Assembly (NCBI GenBank): GCA_937959275.1
Contig: CALGLU010000079.1
Span: 19,910-83,909 of the forward strand
Direction of reading: 5' to 3'
Source: an uncultured Saprospiraceae bacterium
GTDB taxonomy: Bacteria > Bacteroidota > Bacteroidia > Chitinophagales > Saprospiraceae
DNA: 64,000 bases
In this document: positions 8,325 through 16,160 of the stretch, piece after piece
Layout of the letters: each line of letters begins with the position of its first letter
How positions within the stretch are numbered: the first letter of the stretch is position 1
Notes under the pieces: generated by a model
Databases searched by the model: none
The model's input: the letters and a program-made list of their open reading frames with translations, nothing else
Told to the model about the DNA's origin: nothing
Program-made: the position numbers and the translations under genes

Positions 8325-9656
8325 TCAATTATATTTTCTCTTTATAAACCATTCGTCGTCATTAAAAGTTAGACCTAATCCCAGTTTAACAAAAGTTTCA
8401 CTCAGGATATTTCCTGTCGATCGCTTACCAAATTCAATTCCCAAATTAATGTGAGAAATCTTTCTTTGGTACACGAACGGTAGGCCCAAACCAGCATTTA
8501 TGCTGTAATTTTTCAATTGATTTTGTTCTATCGATCTTGCTCCTTCGCCGATCGAAGCCCCAAATCTATAATAAATCCTGTCTCTGTAGTTAAAAGATTT
8601 AACATTAGGACGGAAAAAACCTCCAAAAGATAGCTTTGAGGCGTCAGAAAGTGATTCGGGATTTGCCTCATTTTCGTATTGACTCCATCTTGTTACTACA
8701 TAATTGACACCAACACTTAATTTAGCACCAACATAGTATGTTGCGCCTATTCCAAATTGAGATGGCATAGTCCCATTCCCATCGATGTCAATCAATGATG
8801 ATAAGGTATCAGTAATTGTAACGCCTTCTCGGATTGAAAACAGATTTTGATTGACAGAAGTAGCAGTTGTATTGATAGACGTCTTACCATTACCATAGAG
8901 TCCGATGTTAAGGGCTCTTGCATTCGCCGTAGGTGTCTTTGCAATTTCGTCCTTATTTAAAAGGAACTGATACATTGCTCCAAAATTATAGGTAAATCCT
9001 CTCAAGGTATATTCTGTAGAGAACTGATTATCAAAAGCATTAAAGGCCGAAAAATCGATGACTCTGTCATAACTTATCTGCCCAAATTGATACCCTAGAT
9101 TTACACCAACTGATAAGCTTTTATACATAACAGAATTACCCCATTGCACTTTGTATACGCCACCATTCCCAATAAATTCTCTAGAGAAGTCACCTATGGT
9201 TGGGTCTGTGTCTTCATTTAGAATGTGATAGGCAACTCTTGATACCGGCAATAAAGAGAATCCCATTCCGAATCTGAATTCCTTTTTCTCGCGTTCAAAT
9301 ACTTCATTCAACGGATTGGTTAGAGGAAAAGCCAAGCTTAAATACTCTAAATTCCCAGACCAATCTCGAGATGCATTTCCTTGGTCATCAGTAAGACTTA
9401 TATTATTTGCCGAGATCCCAACATCAAACGAGGTTGCCCTTAGAAAGGACAAAGACGCTGGATTGACAGGATTTATATGGTAATTGTCAGCATAGGATGC
9501 ATTGATACCTCCCATATGTCTGAGGTAGATTGGATTTGGATCAACAATATCACCAATTCCAAATCTTGAAAAGGGCGAATTGAAACCGCCTGACTGAGCA
9601 AAATTACTCACCAGTGATAAAAACATTGCCACTAAGACAACTAATAATTTACGCAT
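8325..9656 (-). CDS. Conserved Bacteroidota outer-membrane beta-barrel protein
   Basis: The start is placed at MRKLLVVLVAMFLSLVSNFAQ, a signal peptide; it overlaps the coaX stop by 8 bp, so translation is likely coupled. The ~443-residue protein starts its mature part with NSPFSRFGIGDI and has many amphipathic strands ending in a final strand (FIKRKYN), consistent with a FadL/PorV-like barrel. An NPASLSFL-type segment near residue 60 resembles the region seen in Bacteroidota OMPs of this locus. The substrate is unknown. It is co-transcribed with the TPR protein. Confidence 0.8.
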   Translation of the reverse strand: MRKLLVVLVAMFLSLVSNFAQSGGFNSPFSRFGIGDIVDPNPIYLRHMGGINASYADNYHINPVNPASLSFLRATSFDVGISANNISLTDDQGNASRDWSGNLEYLSLAFPLTNPLNEVFEREKKEFRFGMGFSLLPVSRVAYHILNEDTDPTIGDFSREFIGNGGVYKVQWGNSVMYKSLSVGVNLGYQFGQISYDRVIDFSAFNAFDNQFSTEYTLRGFTYNFGAMYQFLLNKDEIAKTPTANARALNIGLYGNGKTSINTTATSVNQNLFSIREGVTITDTLSSLIDIDGNGTMPSQFGIGATYYVGAKLSVGVNYVVTRWSQYENEANPESLSDASKLSFGGFFRPNVKSFNYRDRIYYRFGASIGEGARSIEQNQLKNYSINAGLGLPFVYQRKISHINLGIEFGKRSTGNILSETFVKLGLGLTFNDDEWFIKRKYN

Positions 9657-10374
9657 TATGCTGTAATATTTCATTAAGCCCAGTAAAGACTAGATTTGAA
9701 TCCGCTAATATCTTAGATTTCAAGTGCTTAGCCAAAAAATCTGCATCTCCTCCGGTTAAATTTATGTTAATGCCAGAGTATTCACGTCGAACACATGCTA
9801 TGAACGCTTCAATCTCAAATAATGTACCCCTCACTGCTCCATTTTGTAATGCCATCTTCGTATTCTGACCCAATAACTCGTTATGAAAGAGTAAAGGTAC
9901 TAAAGGCAATTTGTCAGTATGATCATTCATGGCTTTGATCCTCATATGCATCCCCGGCGTAATATTGCCACCTAGAAAACACCCCTTATCATCCACGACA
10001 TCAAGCGTCATACATGAACCTGCATCAATGATAAGATGTGCTTTACCTGGTTTTTTGGTGTATGCGCCTACTGCTGCTGCCAATCGATCAACACCCAAGG
10101 TCTTTGGACTCGCATAAGCATTTGTTATAGGCAATCGAGTCTTAAAGCTTAATTCAATAAACGTTGATAATTCCTTTTTTAAAAATCGCCTTAATGGACT
10201 ATTGTGGTGTCTAGTTGTAGATACTATTCCGTGAGTAATATAATGAGTTCTGATGAGCTGTCGAATATCCTTGATTAAAAATTTTGGATAATGTCCCGTT
10301 TTAATCAATTTCTGATCTTGGAATAGCGCATACTTCGCTCGTGTATTGCCAATATCAAGACAGATTGACTTCAA
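9649..10374 (-). CDS. coaX: Type III pantothenate kinase
   Basis: This enzyme phosphorylates pantothenate, the first step of coenzyme A synthesis, with ATP and a monovalent cation. The protein is 241 residues, normal for CoaX. It shows the ASKHA phosphate-1 motif CLDIGNTRAKYALF at the N-terminus, a GVDRLAA motif (substrate site) near residue 95, LIIDAGSCMTLDVV (adenosine/phosphate-2 motif), GGNITPGMHMR and LTGGDAD near the C-terminus. It sits 5 bp after purH. Confidence 0.95.
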   Translation of the reverse strand: MKSICLDIGNTRAKYALFQDQKLIKTGHYPKFLIKDIRQLIRTHYITHGIVSTTRHHNSPLRRFLKKELSTFIELSFKTRLPITNAYASPKTLGVDRLAAAVGAYTKKPGKAHLIIDAGSCMTLDVVDDKGCFLGGNITPGMHMRIKAMNDHTDKLPLVPLLFHNELLGQNTKMALQNGAVRGTLFEIEAFIACVRREYSGININLTGGDADFLAKHLKSKILADSNLVFTGLNEILQHNA

Positions 10375-10379
10375 GCTAA

Positions 10380-11903
10380 TTAATGTTTAAAATGGCGAAT
10401 CCCAGAAAATACCATTGTCATCTCGTTATTGTCACAAAAGTCAATACTTTCTTGGTCTTTAATCGAACCACCTGGCTGGACTACAGTTGATATTCCTGCC
10501 TTATGTGCTAATTCTACACAGTCAGGAAAGGGGAAAAAAGCATCAGAAGCCATCGTCGCCCCGTCTAAAATGAAGCCCATTCGAATCGCTTTATCAATTG
10601 CTTGTTTACACGCATCCACTCGCGATGTTTGGCCACAACCCATTCCCAATAATTGGTTATCTCTTGCTAAGACGATTGTGTTCGATTTTAAATTCTTGAC
10701 ACATTTATTTGCAAAAATAATGTTTTGCAATTCTCTATCTGTCGGCGTGCGTTTAGTTACTGGCTTGAAGTCATGATCAGTCTGATCTAGGATATCACTC
10801 TGTTGCCAGATCACACCATTCAAAATTGTTTTGACGCGCTCTGATGGCACAGACATATGCTTCATTTTTAAAAGCACTCGCTTCTTCTTACTTGATAAGA
10901 GCTTGTAGGCATCTGGAGCAAACGAAGGTGCTACCAACACCTCATAAAATATCGAATTAATTTTTTCTGCTGTTTGAAGATCTATCTCCGTATTACTGAT
11001 TAAAATACCTCCAAATGCTGATACTGGATCCCCTGCTAAAGCTGCATCCCAAGCATCGCTAATACTATCGCGCGTCGCTACACCACAAGCGTTTGTATGT
11101 TTCAAAATGCAAAACGTGGGAAGATTGTGTTCAAATTCGTGGATGATCTCTACTGCCGCATCAATGTCGACTAGATTATTATAGGACAAGTCTTTACCAC
11201 ATAGTTTTTCAAATTGCTCGTCAAGATCTCCATAAAAAATCGCCTTTTGATGTGGGTTTTCTCCATACCGCATTGGCGTAGCTTTATCCTCGGATAAACG
11301 TAAATGTCCCGTATTCTCAGAATCGAAGAAACCGAATATAGAAGAGTCGTAATTGGATGAAATGGCGAATGCCTTACTCGCTAAATATTTTCGGTCTTCG
11401 AGCGCAGTTAGACCTGCTTTTTTATTTAAAATGTCGAGAAGATCTACATATTGATCCTTTGATGGAACAACTACGATATCTTGATAATTTTTAGCTGCTG
11501 CCCTTATGAGAGATATACCACCTATATCAATTTTCTCTATGATTTCAGATTCATCATTTGTAGAGGCAAGTGTCTCTTCAAACGGATATAAGTCAACAAT
11601 GACTAAATCGATTTCTGGAATATCATACTCTGCCAACTCCGTTAAATGACCTTGTTCTCGACGAGCTAGAATTCCTCCAAATACTTTAGGGTGTAAAGTC
11701 TTTACTCGCCCTCCTAAAATTGAAGGATACGACGTCAGACTTTCAACGCTGTGAACTTCTACACCGAGCGACTCAATATATGTTTGTGTCCCTCCTGTGG
11801 AATAAATCTTTATATTCAAATCATCGAGGCGTTTGACGACTTCATCAAGACCTGTTTTATGATATACTGAAATCAGGGCTGAATTAATGAATTTATCACT
11901 CAT
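10380..11903 (-). CDS. purH: Bifunctional AICAR formyltransferase / IMP cyclohydrolase
   Basis: This catalyses the last two steps of de novo purine synthesis: formylation of AICAR with 10-formyl-THF, then ring closure to IMP. At 507 residues it is full length. The N-terminal MGS-like cyclohydrolase domain shows SVYHKTGLD, YSTGGTQTYIE and GRVKTLHPKVFGGIL. The transformylase domain has RYGENPHQKA (residue ~205), ILKHTNACGVA (the KH catalytic pair), DPVSAFGGI and a terminal FSGIRHFKH. It is the first gene of purH-coaX-OMP-TPR. Confidence 0.97.
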   Translation of the reverse strand: MSDKFINSALISVYHKTGLDEVVKRLDDLNIKIYSTGGTQTYIESLGVEVHSVESLTSYPSILGGRVKTLHPKVFGGILARREQGHLTELAEYDIPEIDLVIVDLYPFEETLASTNDESEIIEKIDIGGISLIRAAAKNYQDIVVVPSKDQYVDLLDILNKKAGLTALEDRKYLASKAFAISSNYDSSIFGFFDSENTGHLRLSEDKATPMRYGENPHQKAIFYGDLDEQFEKLCGKDLSYNNLVDIDAAVEIIHEFEHNLPTFCILKHTNACGVATRDSISDAWDAALAGDPVSAFGGILISNTEIDLQTAEKINSIFYEVLVAPSFAPDAYKLLSSKKKRVLLKMKHMSVPSERVKTILNGVIWQQSDILDQTDHDFKPVTKRTPTDRELQNIIFANKCVKNLKSNTIVLARDNQLLGMGCGQTSRVDACKQAIDKAIRMGFILDGATMASDAFFPFPDCVELAHKAGISTVVQPGGSIKDQESIDFCDNNEMTMVFSGIRHFKH

Positions 11904-12218
11904 GGGTATAGACTATGCAGGTTGGTAAATACTATAGAAATGTTGGTCATATTAATAATTTGTAAATGTATGTTTTTTTAAGGTTTAATCTCAATGGAAT
12001 GGGGAATAAATAGTGGATAGTGGATAGTGGATAGTGGATAGTGGATAGTGGATAGTGGATGTAGTGCGAACTGTGAAGTGGGATCGAGTCTGAATATGGA
12101 CGTCTAGGCGTTATAACTAATCAACTGCAAGCACTGGGAGTAAAATTACCGAGTCTGGACTATCAACTATCGACTGCGACCAACGGGAGCACACTATCAA
12201 CTGCGACCAACGGGAGCA
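11904..12218. repeat. Intergenic repeats: perfect TAGTGGA array and a 27-bp direct duplication
   Basis: Bases 12011-12059 are seven perfect copies of TAGTGGA. Bases 12166-12191 and 12193-12218 are a tandem duplication of period 27 (one mismatch, core CTGCGACCAACGGGAGCA) that ends exactly at the tdk stop codon. The minus strand around 12155-12175 also holds degenerate gatagtt/gatagtc heptamers. No gene is seen. The purH promoter should lie between the array and 11903. Confidence 0.9.
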
Positions 12219-12803
12219 TCATCTCAAATTCAAAATATTACCCATCTGATAACAGATTCGGCAGCGGGGTTCGTATTTATCCTTTTCTCCAAGAACAACG
12301 GTTTCCTTTTCAGCTGTCAATCTGTATGAATGTGTTGCCAGATTCCCACAATGTGGACAAATCGCATGTACTTTCGTGACATACTCTGCCATCGCCATTA
12401 ATGCTGGAATCGGCCCAAAGGGATTACCTAAAAAATCCATATCCAGCCCGGCTACGATTACCCGCACGCCGCGCAAGGCAAGGGTTTCGCAAACTTGTGG
12501 TAATCGGTCATCAAAAAATTGAGCTTCATCGACGCCTACCACCATCACATCTGGTGCAACATCGAGGATATTCGAGCTTTCTGGAACAGGCGTCGAGGAG
12601 ATCACGTTCTCATCGTGCGAGACGACTTTAGTATCAGAATACCTGACATCTTTTTCAGGCTTATAAATCTCGACACGTTGGTTCGCTATTCTAGCTCGTT
12701 TAAGGCGACGAATGAGTTCTTCAGTTTTGCCTGAGAACATAGACCCACAGATGACTTCAATCCATCCACTTCGCTGACCTTTAAAATTGGGTTCTAAAAA
12801 CAT
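12219..12803 (-). CDS. tdk: Thymidine kinase (type II)
   Basis: This enzyme phosphorylates thymidine with ATP in the salvage pathway. The protein is 194 residues with the P-loop [16 protein letters not shown] at ~20-35, the DEAQFFD Walker B-like motif, a lasso region ending [13 protein letters not shown], and two zinc-binding CxxC pairs (CPHCG and CRIC). It starts at MFLEPNFKG. The 3' end abuts a 27-bp tandem duplication. Confidence 0.96.
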   Translation of the reverse strand: MFLEPNFKGQRSGWIEVICGSMFSGKTEELIRRLKRARIANQRVEIYKPEKDVRYSDTKVVSHDENVISSTPVPESSNILDVAPDVMVVGVDEAQFFDDRLPQVCETLALRGVRVIVAGLDMDFLGNPFGPIPALMAMAEYVTKVHAICPHCGNLATHSYRLTAEKETVVLGEKDKYEPRCRICYQMGNILNLR

Positions 12804-12948
12804 AAGGCAATTTAAAAAACTGGAATGCTAATTGTTATAACATATTAGAGAATAAAAGCATACGAAATTGCAAAGTATTCAATTTTGTTGCGAATAATAA
12901 ATATAGTGGCAATTCTGTTTAAGTTTTGGCTTTAAAATTTACCAACCT

Positions 12949-13800
12949 ATGGACTATAAGAAAACTTCAATCCTTCTAAAAAAAATCAAATCACTGCATA
13001 ACACGCTGATGGACAATGCAGATCAGCCCTCTTCCATCGAAAAACAACTCATGCAGAGTTATTTACGAGATTTCTATGATTCTTTTGTTTCTGGCGAGGG
13101 GGCAACTGATATTTTTGCAGATGAGTCACAAACATCAGCAAAAGTGCAAGAAGCAATCCCAGCTATACCAGCTATACCCATGATCCCACCAATCTCTATT
13201 TCAGAGCCCATTCCTGAAGCAAGACCAGAAGTCACCCCGCTACAAAAAACAACACAGGAGTCAGTTCAAGAAACTATCCAGGAAACAATACCAGCAGTAG
13301 AAACCAATACCACTGCACCTATACTAGAAGAGACTGTCGAGGCAATCGAAGACACGACAATAATAACTAACACAACACAAGCTAATCAACCACCAATCGA
13401 GCAAGACAAACTAGCGGATGCAAAAACAGATGTAGAAATGGTCCATAGCGGAAAAGACATTGCAAAGCAGTTAGTCAATGATCCCGTTGATCAGGATCTA
13501 CTTGCCTTATTTACAGAATCGCCTATTACAGATTTATCTGACAAACTTGCCTTGCTTCCGATTCGAGATTTAACGAAAGCCTTGAGTATTAACGAACGCT
13601 TCTTTACGATTCAAGAATTATTTGGCGGGGATTCTGATCTTTTTCAAGCAACATTACAGAAATTGAATGGCTATAGTGACTTCGAACAAGCCAGTCAAGA
13701 GCTCATGGGTTCAGTTGCCACTGATTTTGATTGGTCATCTGCGCAAAAACAAAAAAAAGCATCTAACTTTATCAAACTCGTCAGACGGCGTTACCAATAA
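12949..13800 (+). CDS. Conserved Bacteroidota protein with long disordered linker
   Basis: The function is not recognised. The 283-residue protein has a helical N-terminus (residues 1-55, KKTSILLKKIKSLHNTL) and a 120-residue low-complexity linker rich in P, E, T, I and Q (PAIPAIPMIPPI; QETIQETI). A compact C-terminal domain (~200-283) contains LALLPIRDLTKALSINERFFTIQELFGGD and ends FIKLVRRRYQ. The C-terminal helix bundle is found in uncharacterised Bacteroidota proteins. It is 15 bp upstream of the rhomboid protease, so the two are co-transcribed. It has no signal peptide, so it is probably cytoplasmic. Confidence 0.75.
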   Translation: MDYKKTSILLKKIKSLHNTLMDNADQPSSIEKQLMQSYLRDFYDSFVSGEGATDIFADESQTSAKVQEAIPAIPAIPMIPPISISEPIPEARPEVTPLQKTTQESVQETIQETIPAVETNTTAPILEETVEAIEDTTIITNTTQANQPPIEQDKLADAKTDVEMVHSGKDIAKQLVNDPVDQDLLALFTESPITDLSDKLALLPIRDLTKALSINERFFTIQELFGGDSDLFQATLQKLNGYSDFEQASQELMGSVATDFDWSSAQKQKKASNFIKLVRRRYQ

Positions 13801-13815
13801 AACGGACTCCCCCCT

Positions 13816-14550
13816 ATGCAAAACAAGGAAATTCATTCCTTTTTAGATTCAGCTAGATTCCCTATCGTGATTATTTTAATCATGTGGGTCGTACACTTTG
13901 TCAAAATTGCTACGGACACAGATATTACGCATTGGGGTATTTTTCCACGTACGTTAAGCGGGGCTAAAGGCATTTTATTTTCTCCTTTCATTCATGGTGA
14001 TTTCAGCCATTTGATATCGAATACGATTCCGATGTTTGTCTTGGGCTTGATCGTGTTTTTGTTTTATCGAAAAGTTGCGGTCGTCAGCTTTATACTGATT
14101 TACCTATTAACTGGATTCTCTGTTTGGTTTTTATCCTCTAGTATGGCCTTTCATATTGGGGCGAGTGGTGTCGTGTACGGCCTATTGTCATTTGTATTTT
14201 GGAGTGGTATTTTTCGTAGAAACATGAAGGCGATCGTGTTAGCCCTTGTGGTGTTGGTCTTGTATAGCGGCTATTTCTTTGGTGTGCTGCCTGATCAGGA
14301 AGGTGTGAGCTGGGAGAGTCATTTATTTGGGGCGATTGTCGGGATTATAATCTCATTCGTGTTTAAGAGTGCTGTGGAGGAGGATGAGCTTGAGCAAGAG
14401 AGCCCTTTTGCGCATGAGGCATTAGAGGCTAAAGAATATTTTTTTCCGCGAGATATCTTTGAGAAGACTCGAGCACAGCGGCTCGAAGAGCAGAGATTAG
14501 CAGAAGAGGAAAAAAGACGACTAGACCAGGGTGATTTTTTTCAATATTAA
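13816..14550 (+). CDS. Rhomboid-family intramembrane serine protease
   Basis: This is a six-TM-type rhomboid that cleaves substrates within the membrane. Catalytic features are the GASG serine motif (HIGASGVVYG, residues ~112-121) and the histidine in WESHLFGAIVG (~170). The L1-like HGDFSHLISN segment supports the family. The C-terminal tail after residue ~195 is charged and coiled (AQRLEEQRLAEEEKRR) and cytoplasmic. Its substrate is unknown; the partner gene upstream is a candidate adaptor by context only. It ends one base before the convergent sulfatase. Confidence 0.92.
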   Translation: MQNKEIHSFLDSARFPIVIILIMWVVHFVKIATDTDITHWGIFPRTLSGAKGILFSPFIHGDFSHLISNTIPMFVLGLIVFLFYRKVAVVSFILIYLLTGFSVWFLSSSMAFHIGASGVVYGLLSFVFWSGIFRRNMKAIVLALVVLVLYSGYFFGVLPDQEGVSWESHLFGAIVGIIISFVFKSAVEEDELEQESPFAHEALEAKEYFFPRDIFEKTRAQRLEEQRLAEEEKRRLDQGDFFQY

Positions 14551-14551
14551 C

Positions 14552-16012
14552 TTAAAGTGCTTCTAATCTAGAATCACGCCTTTGCAACTTTGTATGTAAA
14601 TCTTTTTTGAGGGCTAGTACTAAGTCTGGACTTGAGTCAGCTACATTTTTAGTTTCAGATGCTGCTGATGTAAGATCGTACAATTCGACAAATCCATCTT
14701 TATGCTGTATCAATCGATGTGTTTTCGTCCGAATCGTTTTAGCATTACTCTTATACCCAATGACAGGATGACCAGTGGCTGTTGCGGGATTTGCTAATAT
14801 GGCATGTAAGGATACCCCTTCTGCGAAGTCAGGCGATTCGATTTTCGCTAAATCACAAAGTGTTGGAAAAATATCAAGTGTTGCTACAAGGGCATTGGTT
14901 TTGGTATTTGAGTTTTTCATGTCTGGATAATGAATAATCATAGGTGAATGCAAGGACTCCTCAAATAAACTGTGCTTTCCCCATATCGCGTGCTCTCCCA
15001 AGTGCCAACCATGATCCCCCCAAAGGACTACAATCGTATTTTTATCGGCACCTGTTCGCTTTAATTCAGCTAGGATCTTGCCAACTTGTGCATCAGCATA
15101 ACTAACAGAGGCTGCATAATGCCTCCGCAGTTCATCAGCAAAATCTTGATCTACATTCGGGTCTTTTTCCCATCGGTTATATTGTTTAAATTCTCCTGAC
15201 TTGTGCCATGTTGTTTTTTCGTTTGGTTTTTCAGGGTGGGCAATAGGAGGGAGTATAACATCTTCATAGTGATGATAATATGACTTAGGAGCTCCAAATG
15301 GTAGATGTGGTCGAATGAGACCAACAGCAAGAAAGAAAGGATTTTCCTCATCGGCAGATAATTCTTCGATTTGACTTAAGGCCTCTTCAGTAATCGCTCC
15401 ATCCGGATAAATCGTATCATCTCCTTCAACGGATTGAAACACATCCATTTCACTAGGGACAGTTCGTATTTCTCCATGCGCAAGTCCGTGCATCACACCG
15501 CGCGGGTGCTGCCACTCCCCTACTGGGATAAGGTGTTTATCCCAAGCGCCTGGCATTTCTATAATCGTGCTATCATTCCAATTGTCACCACCTCTCCCTC
15601 CTGGATGATGTGATACTTTACCCACAGATACAGTTGTATAACCATGTTGGTTAAACCACTCAGGCATGCTAGGCTGGATGTCTTCATTACCATCTGAGAT
15701 TTGGCTTGCTCGTGTAAAAAGTGCCTTATTAGAAGGTCCTCCGTAAGTACCTGTTAGTAAAGTGTATCGAGACGGGCCACAACTCGGCGCATTCACATAG
15801 TGATTGTTAAACAAAACCCCGCTTTGGGCTAACATATCAATGTTTGGAGAATGAATATAATCTACGCCATAACAGTTAAGTTCAGGACGAAGATCGTCAA
15901 TGCAAATCAGTAGAATATTCTGTTTTTCAGTAGGCTGTTCATCTTTACAACTAACCATCAATAGGGCAACAATGGTGAAGTAAAAAAACGGTCGCAATCT
16001 TCTACTATTCAT
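14552..16012 (-). CDS. Sulfatase lipoprotein, iduronate-2-sulfatase-like
   Basis: The start is at MNSRRLRPFFYFTIVALLMVSCKDE, a lipobox (VSC) signal; the ORF-track start is 12 codons upstream. Sulfatase signature CGPSR (residue ~77, Cys matured to formylglycine) follows NIDMLAQSGVLFNNHYV. Metal/substrate residues appear in ICIDDLRP near the N-terminus, VSVGKVSHHPGG, and LWGDHGWHLGEH (GDHG motif). Choline/iduronate-sulfatase relatives share GLIRPHLPF. It probably removes sulfate from algal or animal polysaccharides at the cell surface. No sulfatase-maturase or SusC/D pair is next to it. Confidence 0.92.
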   Translation of the reverse strand: MNSRRLRPFFYFTIVALLMVSCKDEQPTEKQNILLICIDDLRPELNCYGVDYIHSPNIDMLAQSGVLFNNHYVNAPSCGPSRYTLLTGTYGGPSNKALFTRASQISDGNEDIQPSMPEWFNQHGYTTVSVGKVSHHPGGRGGDNWNDSTIIEMPGAWDKHLIPVGEWQHPRGVMHGLAHGEIRTVPSEMDVFQSVEGDDTIYPDGAITEEALSQIEELSADEENPFFLAVGLIRPHLPFGAPKSYYHHYEDVILPPIAHPEKPNEKTTWHKSGEFKQYNRWEKDPNVDQDFADELRRHYAASVSYADAQVGKILAELKRTGADKNTIVVLWGDHGWHLGEHAIWGKHSLFEESLHSPMIIHYPDMKNSNTKTNALVATLDIFPTLCDLAKIESPDFAEGVSLHAILANPATATGHPVIGYKSNAKTIRTKTHRLIQHKDGFVELYDLTSAASETKNVADSSPDLVLALKKDLHTKLQRRDSRLEAL

Positions 16013-16160
16013 AGTTATGTCTATTAAAATGAGGTCGTTAATGGTCAAAGGATAATAATTTAAAAATTAACACTACTTATATATTACTGAATTCTTCAAG
16101 TTGAAAATAATCTAATACATTCGCCATCCCAAAAATTTGATTCATTAACTACAGCCTAGC

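Noticed and set aside
15151-15351. Minus-strand Leu-rich ORF inside the sulfatase
   Set aside because: Alternative frame of a clear sulfatase gene.
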